Below are positions 1 to 5,819 of a stretch of 6,072 nucleotides of DNA, piece after piece; the stretch's first letter is position 1, and each line of letters opens with the position of its first letter. Below the pieces are notes generated by a model that saw nothing but the letters and a program-made list of their open reading frames with translations, was not told the DNA's origin and ran no database searches. Source of the stretch: Parcubacteria group bacterium CG11_big_fil_rev_8_21_14_0_20_41_14 (lineage in GTDB: Bacteria; Patescibacteriota; Patescibacteriia; UBA2169). The DNA is taken from contig PCVT01000207.1 of the NCBI GenBank assembly GCA_002787075.1, positions 1 to 6,072 on the forward strand, read 5' to 3'. The position numbers were made by a program, and so were the translations under genes.

Positions 1-25
1 AAAAACGACTCCTGACACCGTTTTT
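1..25 (-). repeat. Short intergenic repeat copy 1, possible pilB terminator
   Basis: Read on the minus strand this begins AAAAACGGTGTCAG and continues through CAGGAGTC (sharing the CAG) to CGTTTTT. The first 7 and last 7 bases are complementary (AAAAACG/CGTTTTT) around an 11-base loop. It starts inside the pilB stop codon, so it could act as a weak intrinsic terminator for pilB. The same two blocks recur in opposite orientation at 2152-2191. The repeat relationship is directly visible; the terminator role is inferred. Confidence 0.55.
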
Positions 26-1757
26 ACTCAGTCACCCGAAATACTTCATCAATAGAAGTAATGCCATCTAAGGCCTTGAGAACGCCATCTTGGACCATGG
101 AGATCATGCCTTCGCCTTGCGTAATTTGCTTGATGTCATTTTCAGAAACTTGGCCAGCTAAAATCAACTTTTCAATTTTTGGAGTCATTATAAAAACCTC
201 GTAAATTCCAATTCTGCCTTTGTAGCCCTCTCTGCATTGCTCGCATCCAGCGCCTTTGTAAAACTTCATGGCATTAGACATGTCAGGCGCGAATCCGGAA
301 TTTACTGGAATTGATTTTAAAATTTCCATTACCCGCGTAATCTTTTGGCTGTCTAGCTCTGTTTCCTGCTTGCACTTAGGGCAAATCTTGCGCACTAATC
401 TTTGTCCAATCACAGCGTTCACGGCCGGGGAAAGCAAAAACGGCTTCACGCCCATGGAAAGGAATCGCGGAATCGCGCCGGACGCGTCGTTAGTATGCAG
501 AGTGGATAACACCAAGTGCCCGGTAAGAGCCGCGTTAATCGCGACATCAGCTGTTTCCAAATCCCGAATTTCGCCCACCATCACAATGTCCGGATCCTGG
601 CGCAGAATAGAACGCAAGCCCTTGGCAAAATCATAATTACCGGACTTGTCAACTTGTGATTGGTTCACGCCTTTGAGTTTGTATTCAATCGGGTCTTCCA
701 AAGTAATTATTTTTGTTCCTTCTTTGTTGAGCTTCTTCAAGATAGCGTATAATGTAGTAGTTTTGCCAGATCCGGTTGGCCCAGTGGTTAGAATCATTCC
801 ATTTGGCCGCTCAATTTCGCGCTTTAAATCATTAAATATTTTTCCTCGCAATCCAAGGTCGCTGAACTCAAGCCCAATTGCGCTAGAGCGCAAAATGCGC
901 ATTACCACGCTTTCGCCATATGAGGTCGGCAAAGTTGATACGCGGATATCAAGTTCTTCTTCAGGCAATTCTATGCTGATTCTTCCGTCTTGTGGCTTGT
1001 CTGTTATGTTCAGTTTTAATTTTGATAATAATTTTACGCGCGAAATTACTTGATCCCACATTTTTGAATCAAGCTCAGCTATATCTTTCAAAACTCCGTC
1101 CAAGCGAAACCTAAGTTTTATGCCTGCTTCTTCTGCTTCTATGTGGATGTCTGATGCTTCTGCTTGAATTCCCGCGGCAAGAATGATAGTCATCACATCT
1201 GTCAAAGGAATATTTTTGATTTTTTCCGGAAGCAAGGATGGGTCTGATACTTCTTCTTTGTATTTTTCAAGATCTTCAGCGCTTATGGCAACTGCTTTTT
1301 GCAATTTTGGCTTTTTCGGCAATGAATCATATGTTTTGAGCGCTTTTTGAAAGCTGTCTTCAGATATCAAATACATTGCTCCTTGGGCATTTTGTGTTTG
1401 GGATAGTTCTTGCAATTTTTTTGCTGCTGATTCTGATGGTTCTGTAACTCCCACGCGCAATTGTCCTGATTGGTTTAAAAATACCGCTGCTTTGAGCGTT
1501 TCCATGTCTTGCCTAGATAAAAGAGGCAAGGCCTCGCGGTCTATTAGTGTTTTGTTAAAATCAGCATATTGCAAGCCAAGTTCGCCTGCTTTTTGCTCAA
1601 CTTCTTTTTCGTTTCCTTGGCGCTCTATTTGGCCTATTTTATTTTGCAATTGAGTTTGCTCGTCTTCATCTTCTTGTTTAGAGGATAAAGGATCTTGGAT
1701 ATTTTTGGGCGTTTTCTTTGAAAGCAAGTCCTCTATTGATGGATTATCGTTTGGCAT
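24..1757 (-). CDS. pilB: Type IV pilus assembly ATPase PilB (GspE/PulE family)
   Basis: Cytoplasmic hexameric ATPase that powers extension of type IV pili. The first ~50 residues are charged and low in complexity. A GspE/MshE-type N-terminal domain covers roughly 55-140, and the ATPase spans roughly 180-565. Visible motifs are ASDIHIE (201-207), Walker A GPTGSGKT (326-333), the Asp box ITLEDPIEY (351-359), the Walker B/secretion-ATPase signature RQDPDIVMVGEIRD (386-399), the His box TGHLVLSTLHTND (412-424), and a zinc-binding tetracysteine C459-x2-C462...C505-x2-C508. The tetracysteine is typical of PilB/GspE and argues against the retraction ATPase PilT. The 577-residue length fits the family and nothing is truncated. 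The ATG at 1757 lies 8 bases after a TATAAT box with no room for a ribosome binding site, so the mRNA is probably leaderless. Downstream pilus genes, if present, lie outside the window. Confidence 0.97.
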   Translation of the reverse strand: MPNDNPSIEDLLSKKTPKNIQDPLSSKQEDEDEQTQLQNKIGQIERQGNEKEVEQKAGELGLQYADFNKTLIDREALPLLSRQDMETLKAAVFLNQSGQLRVGVTEPSESAAKKLQELSQTQNAQGAMYLISEDSFQKALKTYDSLPKKPKLQKAVAISAEDLEKYKEEVSDPSLLPEKIKNIPLTDVMTIILAAGIQAEASDIHIEAEEAGIKLRFRLDGVLKDIAELDSKMWDQVISRVKLLSKLKLNITDKPQDGRISIELPEEELDIRVSTLPTSYGESVVMRILRSSAIGLEFSDLGLRGKIFNDLKREIERPNGMILTTGPTGSGKTTTLYAILKKLNKEGTKIITLEDPIEYKLKGVNQSQVDKSGNYDFAKGLRSILRQDPDIVMVGEIRDLETADVAINAALTGHLVLSTLHTNDASGAIPRFLSMGVKPFLLSPAVNAVIGQRLVRKICPKCKQETELDSQKITRVMEILKSIPVNSGFAPDMSNAMKFYKGAGCEQCREGYKGRIGIYEVFIMTPKIEKLILAGQVSENDIKQITQGEGMISMVQDGVLKALDGITSIDEVFRVTE

Positions 1758-1765
1758 ATAAAGAT

Positions 1766-1794
1766 ATTATACCTTTTGTTGCGATATGCCGCAA
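1766..1794 (-). promoter_or_regulatory. pilB promoter, leaderless architecture
   Basis: On the minus strand TTGCGG (1794-1789) and a perfect TATAAT (1771-1766) are separated by 17 bases. The pilB ATG begins 9 bases after the box (TATAAT, eight bases, ATG). A start site 6-8 bases past the -10 would leave a 5' leader of about 0-2 nt. The promoter sits just after the smr terminator, so pilB appears to be transcribed independently of smr. Confidence 0.7.
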
Positions 1795-1812
1795 TACGTT
1801 GTTTTGGGGCGT

Positions 1813-1836
1813 AAAAAATCCGATCATTTTGACCGG
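1813..1836 (-). terminator. Intrinsic terminator downstream of the Smr gene
   Basis: On the minus strand CCGGTC (1836-1831) and GATCGG (1825-1820) form a 6-bp stem with one G-U pair around a 5-base loop. One A and then six T follow (1819-1813). It lies 24 bases past the Smr stop codon and ahead of the pilB promoter. The stem is short but the arrangement is canonical. Confidence 0.65.
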
Positions 1837-1859
1837 CTTATTTGGAAGAATATTTTGTT

Positions 1860-2132
1860 TTATAATTTCACGTCAATTGCTCCGTGCGCGCCTTGGTTTA
1901 TTTTCGCGTCGCGATAATCATATTCATATTCATCCAAAAGCGCGCGCGCGAAATCTCCAAGCACTGGGCCAGAGCTGGAGTGAAGGCCTTTGCCTGTGAT
2001 TATGCGGACGATTTTTTTGCCTTGATTTTTGCTTATATCTAAAAATTCCAAAATTGCCTCTCTCGCTTCTTTTCGAGTCATCTGATGCAAATCTATCTCA
2101 TCTTGCGGATCTTGTGAATATTTGTTGGGCAT
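1860..2132 (-). CDS. Stand-alone Smr-domain protein
   Basis: A 90-residue protein made of almost nothing but an Smr (small MutS-related) domain. Diagnostic features are the DLH motif at 14-16 (IDLHQMTRKEA), the TGKGLHSSSG segment at 46-55, and the C-terminal GAHGAIDVKL (81-90), which corresponds to the family's final glycine-rich strand. Smr domains are nucleases: in MutS2 they act on DNA or stalled ribosomes, and SmrB-type proteins cut mRNA between collided ribosomes. Which role applies cannot be told from the domain alone. The protein lacks the MutS2 ATPase and any N-terminal extension. No Shine-Dalgarno is seen before the ATG at 2132, and no well-placed -10 gives a start site ahead of it, so it may depend on read-through from the upstream DUF218 operon across the repeat at 2152-2191. 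Its own terminator follows at 1813-1836. Confidence 0.9.
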   Translation of the reverse strand: MPNKYSQDPQDEIDLHQMTRKEAREAILEFLDISKNQGKKIVRIITGKGLHSSSGPVLGDFARALLDEYEYDYRDAKINQGAHGAIDVKL

Positions 2133-2151
2133 ATTATTATGAATCTGAAAT

Positions 2152-2191
2152 AAAAACGGTGTCAGAGAGCCAATTCAGCGGATCAGGAGTC
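2152..2191 (+). repeat. Short intergenic repeat copy 2, interrupted form
   Basis: On the plus strand AAAAACGGTGTCAG (2152-2165) and CAGGAGTC (2184-2191) match the two halves of the repeat at 1-25 read on the minus strand. Here 18 extra bases separate them, with CAG present on both sides of the insert. The outer CGTTTTT arm of copy 1 is missing. It fills most of the 67-bp gap between the second DUF218 gene and the Smr gene. Read on the minus strand it ends GACACCGTTTTT, which could slow or stop transcription, though I see no strong stem. Confidence 0.55.
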
Positions 2192-2199
2192 ATTTATAA

Positions 2200-2784
2200 T
2201 TAAATCTCGAATAAAAAATATGCAATGTATACAACTGTTTCGCGCAACATATAATGTATTTTGCTGAAAAAATTCTTAGAACGAACAGGAGAAACAACAG
2301 CGTTAATTCCAATATCTTCTGCCATCTTGCTCAATCGCATATTATGAAAATCATGGCTCACTAGAATAACTGGCCCAATGTTTAGATCAGACAATAAATT
2401 TGCAACGCTGTTTAAGCTTTCAAAAGTGGTTTTTCCATGCGAATCTACAAAAAGCGCGCCAGGCAAAACTCCTTTGCTATGCAAATAATACGCGCCAACA
2501 TCTGCTTCTGACACTTCTTCTCCCTGCCTAAAACCTCCAGTCAAAATTATAGATGGAGCATATCCTGCCTTATACAGATCAAACGCATGATCCAATCGCG
2601 CTTGAAACATAGGGGATGGATCCATATCCCACTGAGCAGCTCCTAAAACCACAATAGAATCTGCCTTTTTTGCGTTGTCGGAAAATGAATGAACAAAAAT
2701 ACTGGAGAACAGCAGAAGAAATAAAGCAAATAATATTGCGGCGAATATAGAAAGTATTTTTAGGAAAGAATATTTTTTATTCAT
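2200..2784 (-). CDS. SanA/YdcF-type DUF218 membrane-anchored protein (copy 1)
   Basis: A 194-residue protein with one N-terminal membrane helix (about 8-32), followed by a soluble DUF218 (SanA/YdcF/ElyC-like) domain that is probably extracytoplasmic. Family landmarks are SIVVLGA (43-49), QARLDHA with R63 (61-67), ILTGG (80-84), the acidic SEAD after it (92-95), TTFES with E122 and N125 (119-125), and SHDFHNMR (143-150). DUF218 proteins are linked to envelope integrity: SanA to vancomycin sensitivity and ElyC to peptidoglycan synthesis. Their chemistry is unsettled, so no reaction is assigned. The gene is the last of the tspO-led cluster. Its ATG at 2784 lies 3 bases after the stop of the upstream paralogue, which suggests translational coupling; no clear Shine-Dalgarno is present. 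Both expected glutamates are retained, so this is the more likely active member of the pair. Confidence 0.85.
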   Translation of the reverse strand: MNKKYSFLKILSIFAAILFALFLLLFSSIFVHSFSDNAKKADSIVVLGAAQWDMDPSPMFQARLDHAFDLYKAGYAPSIILTGGFRQGEEVSEADVGAYYLHSKGVLPGALFVDSHGKTTFESLNSVANLLSDLNIGPVILVSHDFHNMRLSKMAEDIGINAVVSPVRSKNFFSKIHYMLRETVVYIAYFLFEI

Positions 2785-2787
2785 AAT

Positions 2788-3384
2788 TTAACTTACTTCA
2801 GCAATAAGATAAGCAATATACGAAAAACTCTCTATAAATACATGGTAGAATCTGCTAAAGAGGAATTTTGATTTTACTGGAGACAAATTAGTTATCATGC
2901 CAATATCACGCGCAGTTGTTTCAATCCGGTAATTATGATAATCATTGCCCACAAACAGAGAAGAACCGATTCCATCTTCTGTGTATTGCCGCACCTCATA
3001 ATCTGCCCATTGTATTGTATTAAACATATCTCTGCCATATGGCGCAAATATAATTGACTTATCAGCAATTCCGGCTTCGCGCAAATATTTAGCTCCTATA
3101 TCTGAATTTATCTCCTTTTTTTCTTTTTCTGTTCCGCCCATTAATATTATCAAAGGAGCATATCCTTGTTTAAAAAGCTCTGCTGCATGATCTAATTGCG
3201 CCTGATATGCATAGGACAGATGCCCGTCTTCTATGCTATCTCCTAGAACAACAATAGTATCTTTTTGTTTGGTTTCATCAAAAAACGAATAAAGAAAAAT
3301 GCGCCAAAATAAAGAAAGCCATAATACAAATGGTATAAACGCAATAAAAAGAATGGGTCTTGAAAAGGATTTGCGAATACTCAT
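2788..3384 (-). CDS. SanA/YdcF-type DUF218 membrane-anchored protein (copy 2, divergent)
   Basis: A tandem paralogue of the next gene, with one N-terminal membrane helix (about 8-31) and a DUF218 domain. I place the start at ATG 3384 (MSIRKSFS...), giving 198 residues. It overlaps the upstream stop as ATGA, the usual coupled arrangement. A TTG codon at 3396 would add four residues (MAKN) but seems less likely. Shared with copy 1 are IVVLG, QA-x-LDHA, GYAP-x-IIL-x-GG, D-I/V-GA-x-YL, HN-x-R and SPV-x-SK. In the 198-residue numbering, positions where copy 1 has R63, E93, E122 and N125 are Q63, N93, N122 and Q125, so both family glutamates are gone. NDYHNYR (147-153) keeps the histidine and arginine. 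It may be a non-catalytic or altered-specificity partner of copy 1; this is inference. Confidence 0.83.
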   Translation of the reverse strand: MSIRKSFSRPILFIAFIPFVLWLSLFWRIFLYSFFDETKQKDTIVVLGDSIEDGHLSYAYQAQLDHAAELFKQGYAPLIILMGGTEKEKKEINSDIGAKYLREAGIADKSIIFAPYGRDMFNTIQWADYEVRQYTEDGIGSSLFVGNDYHNYRIETTARDIGMITNLSPVKSKFLFSRFYHVFIESFSYIAYLIAEVS

Positions 3385-4652
3385 ATTTTTAGCCAACCTT
3401 TTATAATATTATAATTCAATGCAACACCTTTTCCAAAATCATTTGAATCAGGATTTATGTGTGGTTTTTTCTCTGGCTCTTTGACACTATCAATATTATA
3501 AAGTGTGGCAAGAATTTCTGGTTTGCTACTAATATCAAATCCAGCATCTCTCCACCTATCCTGATCAAACTTTATTTTGGTTGCAACATATCTAACATTC
3601 ATTAGAGGATCTTTTAAAAACTCAACACGCATTGCTCTGGTATTAATAACTTTTTTATCATTGATTATAGGATTTAACTTGTTAAACTTTTGTTCAAGTT
3701 CTTCTGCTGTTGAAACTTTAACCTGACCTATTCCAATTGAAGTATCAATACCTGCGAGCCCGCCAATATAATCTGTCAATTTGTCCCTAAAATTAAAATT
3801 TGTTGATTGTTCCTGGTGAATAACTCCAGCAACCATTACAGGATCAACCTCAAATTCTTTCGCAGCAGTTTTGATAATGCCAACATTTTCTTTAATAATC
3901 CTGCGAGCGCGAACTTGGGCATTAGTTTCATTCTCAGAAAAATCAAGTTGAACATCATGCAAAATTGGAGTTTTATCTGCATGCATTTCTATATAATGAG
4001 TATTTGGTAATAGATGTGTTTCAAATTCTTTTTCTACAACAACTCTTTTAGGCGTCTTTCCTAATAACGATCCTGCCCATAGCCAAAATTTATGCAACCT
4101 AGAATCTTCTCTTGTATAAACATGTCCATCAACAATTAACTTTATATCATCGCTATCATACTTATAATATTGTACTCCTGCTTTAATACTTCCACTTTTC
4201 AATGGCAAATCAATAATCACAAAATTATGCCAAGGCCTTCGATCTCCGTCTTCTGCTTGTTCGTTAACTTCAATTTGTGGGTTTTGATTTCCTGGGTATG
4301 ACTGTACTTGTATTTCTTCTACAAAAGCCGAATTATTAGGTATAAGAATAATCTCATGCCCTCCTTTCTCTAATACAGTCAGAAATACAACAGTCTTTTT
4401 AAGACCGCGCAATTTGGACCCATTGAACGCGCATGGGATATTGAATTGCTGTATATTCTTTTCTGGAAGCAATTCCCTTAGTGGCGCATGATTTATTTCT
4501 ACGCGCAAATCTTCGTCTGTATTTGATTTAATCTGTTCTTTTGATTTGCATCGCGCTGAAACAGAAATAGCAACAAGTCCTGATTTTTCTATTTCAAATG
4601 CGTGAATATAGGGGGCAATGATTTTTCTTTTAATTTTTGTAGACATAAGCAT
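3381..4652 (-). CDS. Lysozyme-like (transglycosylase-type) protein with two N-terminal beta-rich modules
   Basis: A 423-residue protein. Residues ~20-117 and ~137-237 look like two copies of one beta-rich module: DEDLRVEIN (46-54) matches DSDDIKLIVDG (166-176), and KKTVVFL...IILIP...EEIQVQ (85-117) matches KRVVVEK...HYIEM...HDVQLDF (202-238). Residues ~250-420 resemble the lysozyme/SLT fold: EFEVDPVMVAGVIHQEQS (266-283) with E281 as likely catalytic acid, TSIGIGQVKVSTA (304-316), LATLYNI (381-387) and NPDSNDFGKGV (400-410). The function is probably peptidoglycan or other glycan cleavage, with the repeats perhaps binding glycan. There is no signal peptide or membrane helix, which is odd for such an enzyme. 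Two starts are possible, ATG 4652 and ATG 4646; a TAAAAT box lies 8 bases before the latter. It sits 27 bp after the DUF2585 gene and overlaps the next gene by ATGA. The lysozyme call is from motifs only. Confidence 0.85.
   Translation of the reverse strand: MLMSTKIKRKIIAPYIHAFEIEKSGLVAISVSARCKSKEQIKSNTDEDLRVEINHAPLRELLPEKNIQQFNIPCAFNGSKLRGLKKTVVFLTVLEKGGHEIILIPNNSAFVEEIQVQSYPGNQNPQIEVNEQAEDGDRRPWHNFVIIDLPLKSGSIKAGVQYYKYDSDDIKLIVDGHVYTREDSRLHKFWLWAGSLLGKTPKRVVVEKEFETHLLPNTHYIEMHADKTPILHDVQLDFSENETNAQVRARRIIKENVGIIKTAAKEFEVDPVMVAGVIHQEQSTNFNFRDKLTDYIGGLAGIDTSIGIGQVKVSTAEELEQKFNKLNPIINDKKVINTRAMRVEFLKDPLMNVRYVATKIKFDQDRWRDAGFDISSKPEILATLYNIDSVKEPEKKPHINPDSNDFGKGVALNYNIIKGWLKI
3408..3436 (-). 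promoter_or_regulatory. Possible internal promoter for the DUF218 pair
   Basis: On the minus strand TTGGAA (3436-3431) and TATAAT (3413-3408) are 17 bases apart inside the 3' end of the lysozyme-like gene. A start near 3401 would leave a leader of about 17 bases with AAAAGG some 12 bases before the ATG at 3384. The -10 coincides with AT-rich codons, so chance is a real alternative. Confidence 0.35.
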
Positions 4653-4679
4653 ATATTTTAATCAACTATAAATTCAATG

Positions 4680-5252
4680 CTAAACCATTGGCGTGACCAT
4701 GAGCTGCCAATTTTTTATGGCTTCAATGGGATAAATAAGCATGATGATATTTATGGTTAAATTATCCCTCACCCAAAACAGCAAAATAATTTCCAATAAA
4801 AAAACAAGCGCGATTCCTTGCCAAGGCCGAAGTTTATAGGCAAGAAAAAATCCAATACCCATCATGAGCATGTCTCCCAAAGAATTCAAAATACTGTCCC
4901 CGTAATATCCAAGCGAAATGGTAACCGCGCGGTAGCGCTCAATTATAAAGGATGTGTTTTCCAAAATTTCCCATCCTGCCTCCATTAGAAAAGCAAGCAA
5001 CAATCGCTTCCATACTGGCATTTTTCTCGCGAAAAGCCAGAGAATAGCGTAAAAAGCCAAGCCATGGATGATGTGTGATAATGAATATGGATCTGCCAAG
5101 CGCTGGGATTGTTCATTAGACCATATACTGCTTGTCCACCATCCAAACATATTATCTGGCCCAAAAAACGATCTTCCCATTAATAATTGAATAGCGGCAA
5201 GCCCGGCAAAAATAGCTATGATGGATATAATTATTCGGAGATAATGTTTCAT
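4680..5252 (-). CDS. DUF2585/UPF0314 family integral membrane protein
   Basis: A 190-residue multi-pass membrane protein with hydrophobic segments at about 7-25, 62-76, 82-98, 120-138, 144-161 and 166-176. The conserved polar core is what identifies the family: DPYSLSHIIHG (54-64), then ME-x2-WE-x2-EN (90-99), IERYRAVTISLGYYGDS (104-120) and NSLGD (123-127). The His, Glu and Asp residues of these blocks look like a membrane-embedded active or metal-binding site, but the family function is unknown and none is assigned. Length matches the family (about 190-200 residues). The ATG at 5252 follows the tspO stop by 10 bases. The preceding AACCTTCAA is not a ribosome binding site, so translation probably depends on coupling with tspO. 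Confidence 0.85.
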   Translation of the reverse strand: MKHYLRIIISIIAIFAGLAAIQLLMGRSFFGPDNMFGWWTSSIWSNEQSQRLADPYSLSHIIHGLAFYAILWLFARKMPVWKRLLLAFLMEAGWEILENTSFIIERYRAVTISLGYYGDSILNSLGDMLMMGIGFFLAYKLRPWQGIALVFLLEIILLFWVRDNLTINIIMLIYPIEAIKNWQLMVTPMV

Positions 5253-5262
5253 TTGAAGGTTT

Positions 5263-5736
5263 TTAATTTAATTGCCAAATCGCGAAATTAAGCGCAGAGG
5301 CAAAGATTACCCATGCTAAATATGGGGCTAATAAATATGCTAATGTTTTTTTGATGCTGTAAAACGCGATCATGTTCGCTATTATGGCGAGTAATAGGAT
5401 GATTATTTCCAAGAATGCCAAGTCAGGCCTGTGCATCGCGAAAAACAGATATGACCATACTATATTTAAAATGAGCTGGATTCCAAATACTCGCAATCCA
5501 ATGGTTCGCGCTTTATTTTGCTTAGATGTCCACACAAAATACAGCGCGATTCCCATTAAAAGGAAAAGAAAGGTCCAAACCGGGCCAAATATCCAGTTCG
5601 GCGGGTTGAATGATGGTTTTATGATTGAAGCGTACCAACTATCTATGTTCGGCGTTGTGGCGAGCGCGCCGATTCCTCCGGCGATTTGCGGTATTGCGAG
5701 GCAGATTATGAGAGTGATGATGTTTTTTGTTTTCAT
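5263..5736 (-). CDS. tspO: TspO/MBR family tryptophan-rich sensory protein
   Basis: A 157-residue protein with the family's five membrane helices (about 5-25, 49-69, 82-101, 106-126, 131-154). Signatures are G20-G21-x-G23-A24 in helix 1, the loop WYASIIKPSFNPPNWIFGPVW (34-54), the VW end of helix 2 (68-69), Q87-x3-N91-x2-WS-x2-FF (87-99), and LAPYLAWV-x3-A-x2-LN (136-150). TspO proteins bind tetrapyrroles and sterol-like ligands and are tied to porphyrin transport or degradation and to stress responses; the natural ligand is often unknown. The length is normal and no key motif is missing. It heads the minus-strand cluster. The ATG at 5736 comes 8 bases after a perfect TATAAT with no ribosome binding site, so a leaderless message is expected, as for pilB. 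Confidence 0.96.
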   Translation of the reverse strand: MKTKNIITLIICLAIPQIAGGIGALATTPNIDSWYASIIKPSFNPPNWIFGPVWTFLFLLMGIALYFVWTSKQNKARTIGLRVFGIQLILNIVWSYLFFAMHRPDLAFLEIIILLLAIIANMIAFYSIKKTLAYLLAPYLAWVIFASALNFAIWQLN

Positions 5737-5744
5737 ATAGAGTT

Positions 5745-5753
5745 ATTATAGCA
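5745..5753 (-). promoter_or_regulatory. Extended -10 promoter of the tspO cluster
   Basis: On the minus strand TGCTATAAT is a perfect extended -10 (TGnTATAAT). At 17-base spacing only AGGAGT (5773-5768) occupies the -35 site, a poor match that the TG extension may offset. Eight bases separate the box from the tspO ATG, placing the start site about 0-2 bases before the codon. Confidence 0.7.
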
Positions 5754-5819
5754 CAAAAATAGCTCCTACTCCTTATGTAACGCATCCGCAACTTTTCCGT
5801 CTTATATTTGGAAGACACT

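Noticed and set aside
268..636. Plus-strand open frame of 122 codons
   Set aside because: It lies antisense to the conserved ATPase core of pilB and shows no domain motif; a shadow ORF.
646..1053. Plus-strand open frame of 135 codons
   Set aside because: Fully inside pilB on the opposite strand, with composition of a reverse-frame shadow.
1940..1950. Alternating CG run as a possible Z-DNA or regulatory tract
   Set aside because: It is explained by Ala-Arg-Ala codons in the Smr gene; 11 bases is too short to argue more.
1718..1999. Plus-strand open frame of 93 codons across the smr-pilB gap
   Set aside because: It runs through the smr terminator and pilB promoter and overlaps two well-supported genes; no recognisable motif.
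2133..2141. CATAAT just before the Smr start codon as its -10 box
   Set aside because: Only three bases separate it from the ATG, so transcription would start inside the gene.
3807..4010. Plus-strand open frame of 67 codons
   Set aside because: Antisense to the lysozyme-like domain and without features of its own.
5372..5740. Plus-strand open frame of 122 codons
   Set aside because: Antisense to tspO, whose family motifs are unambiguous.
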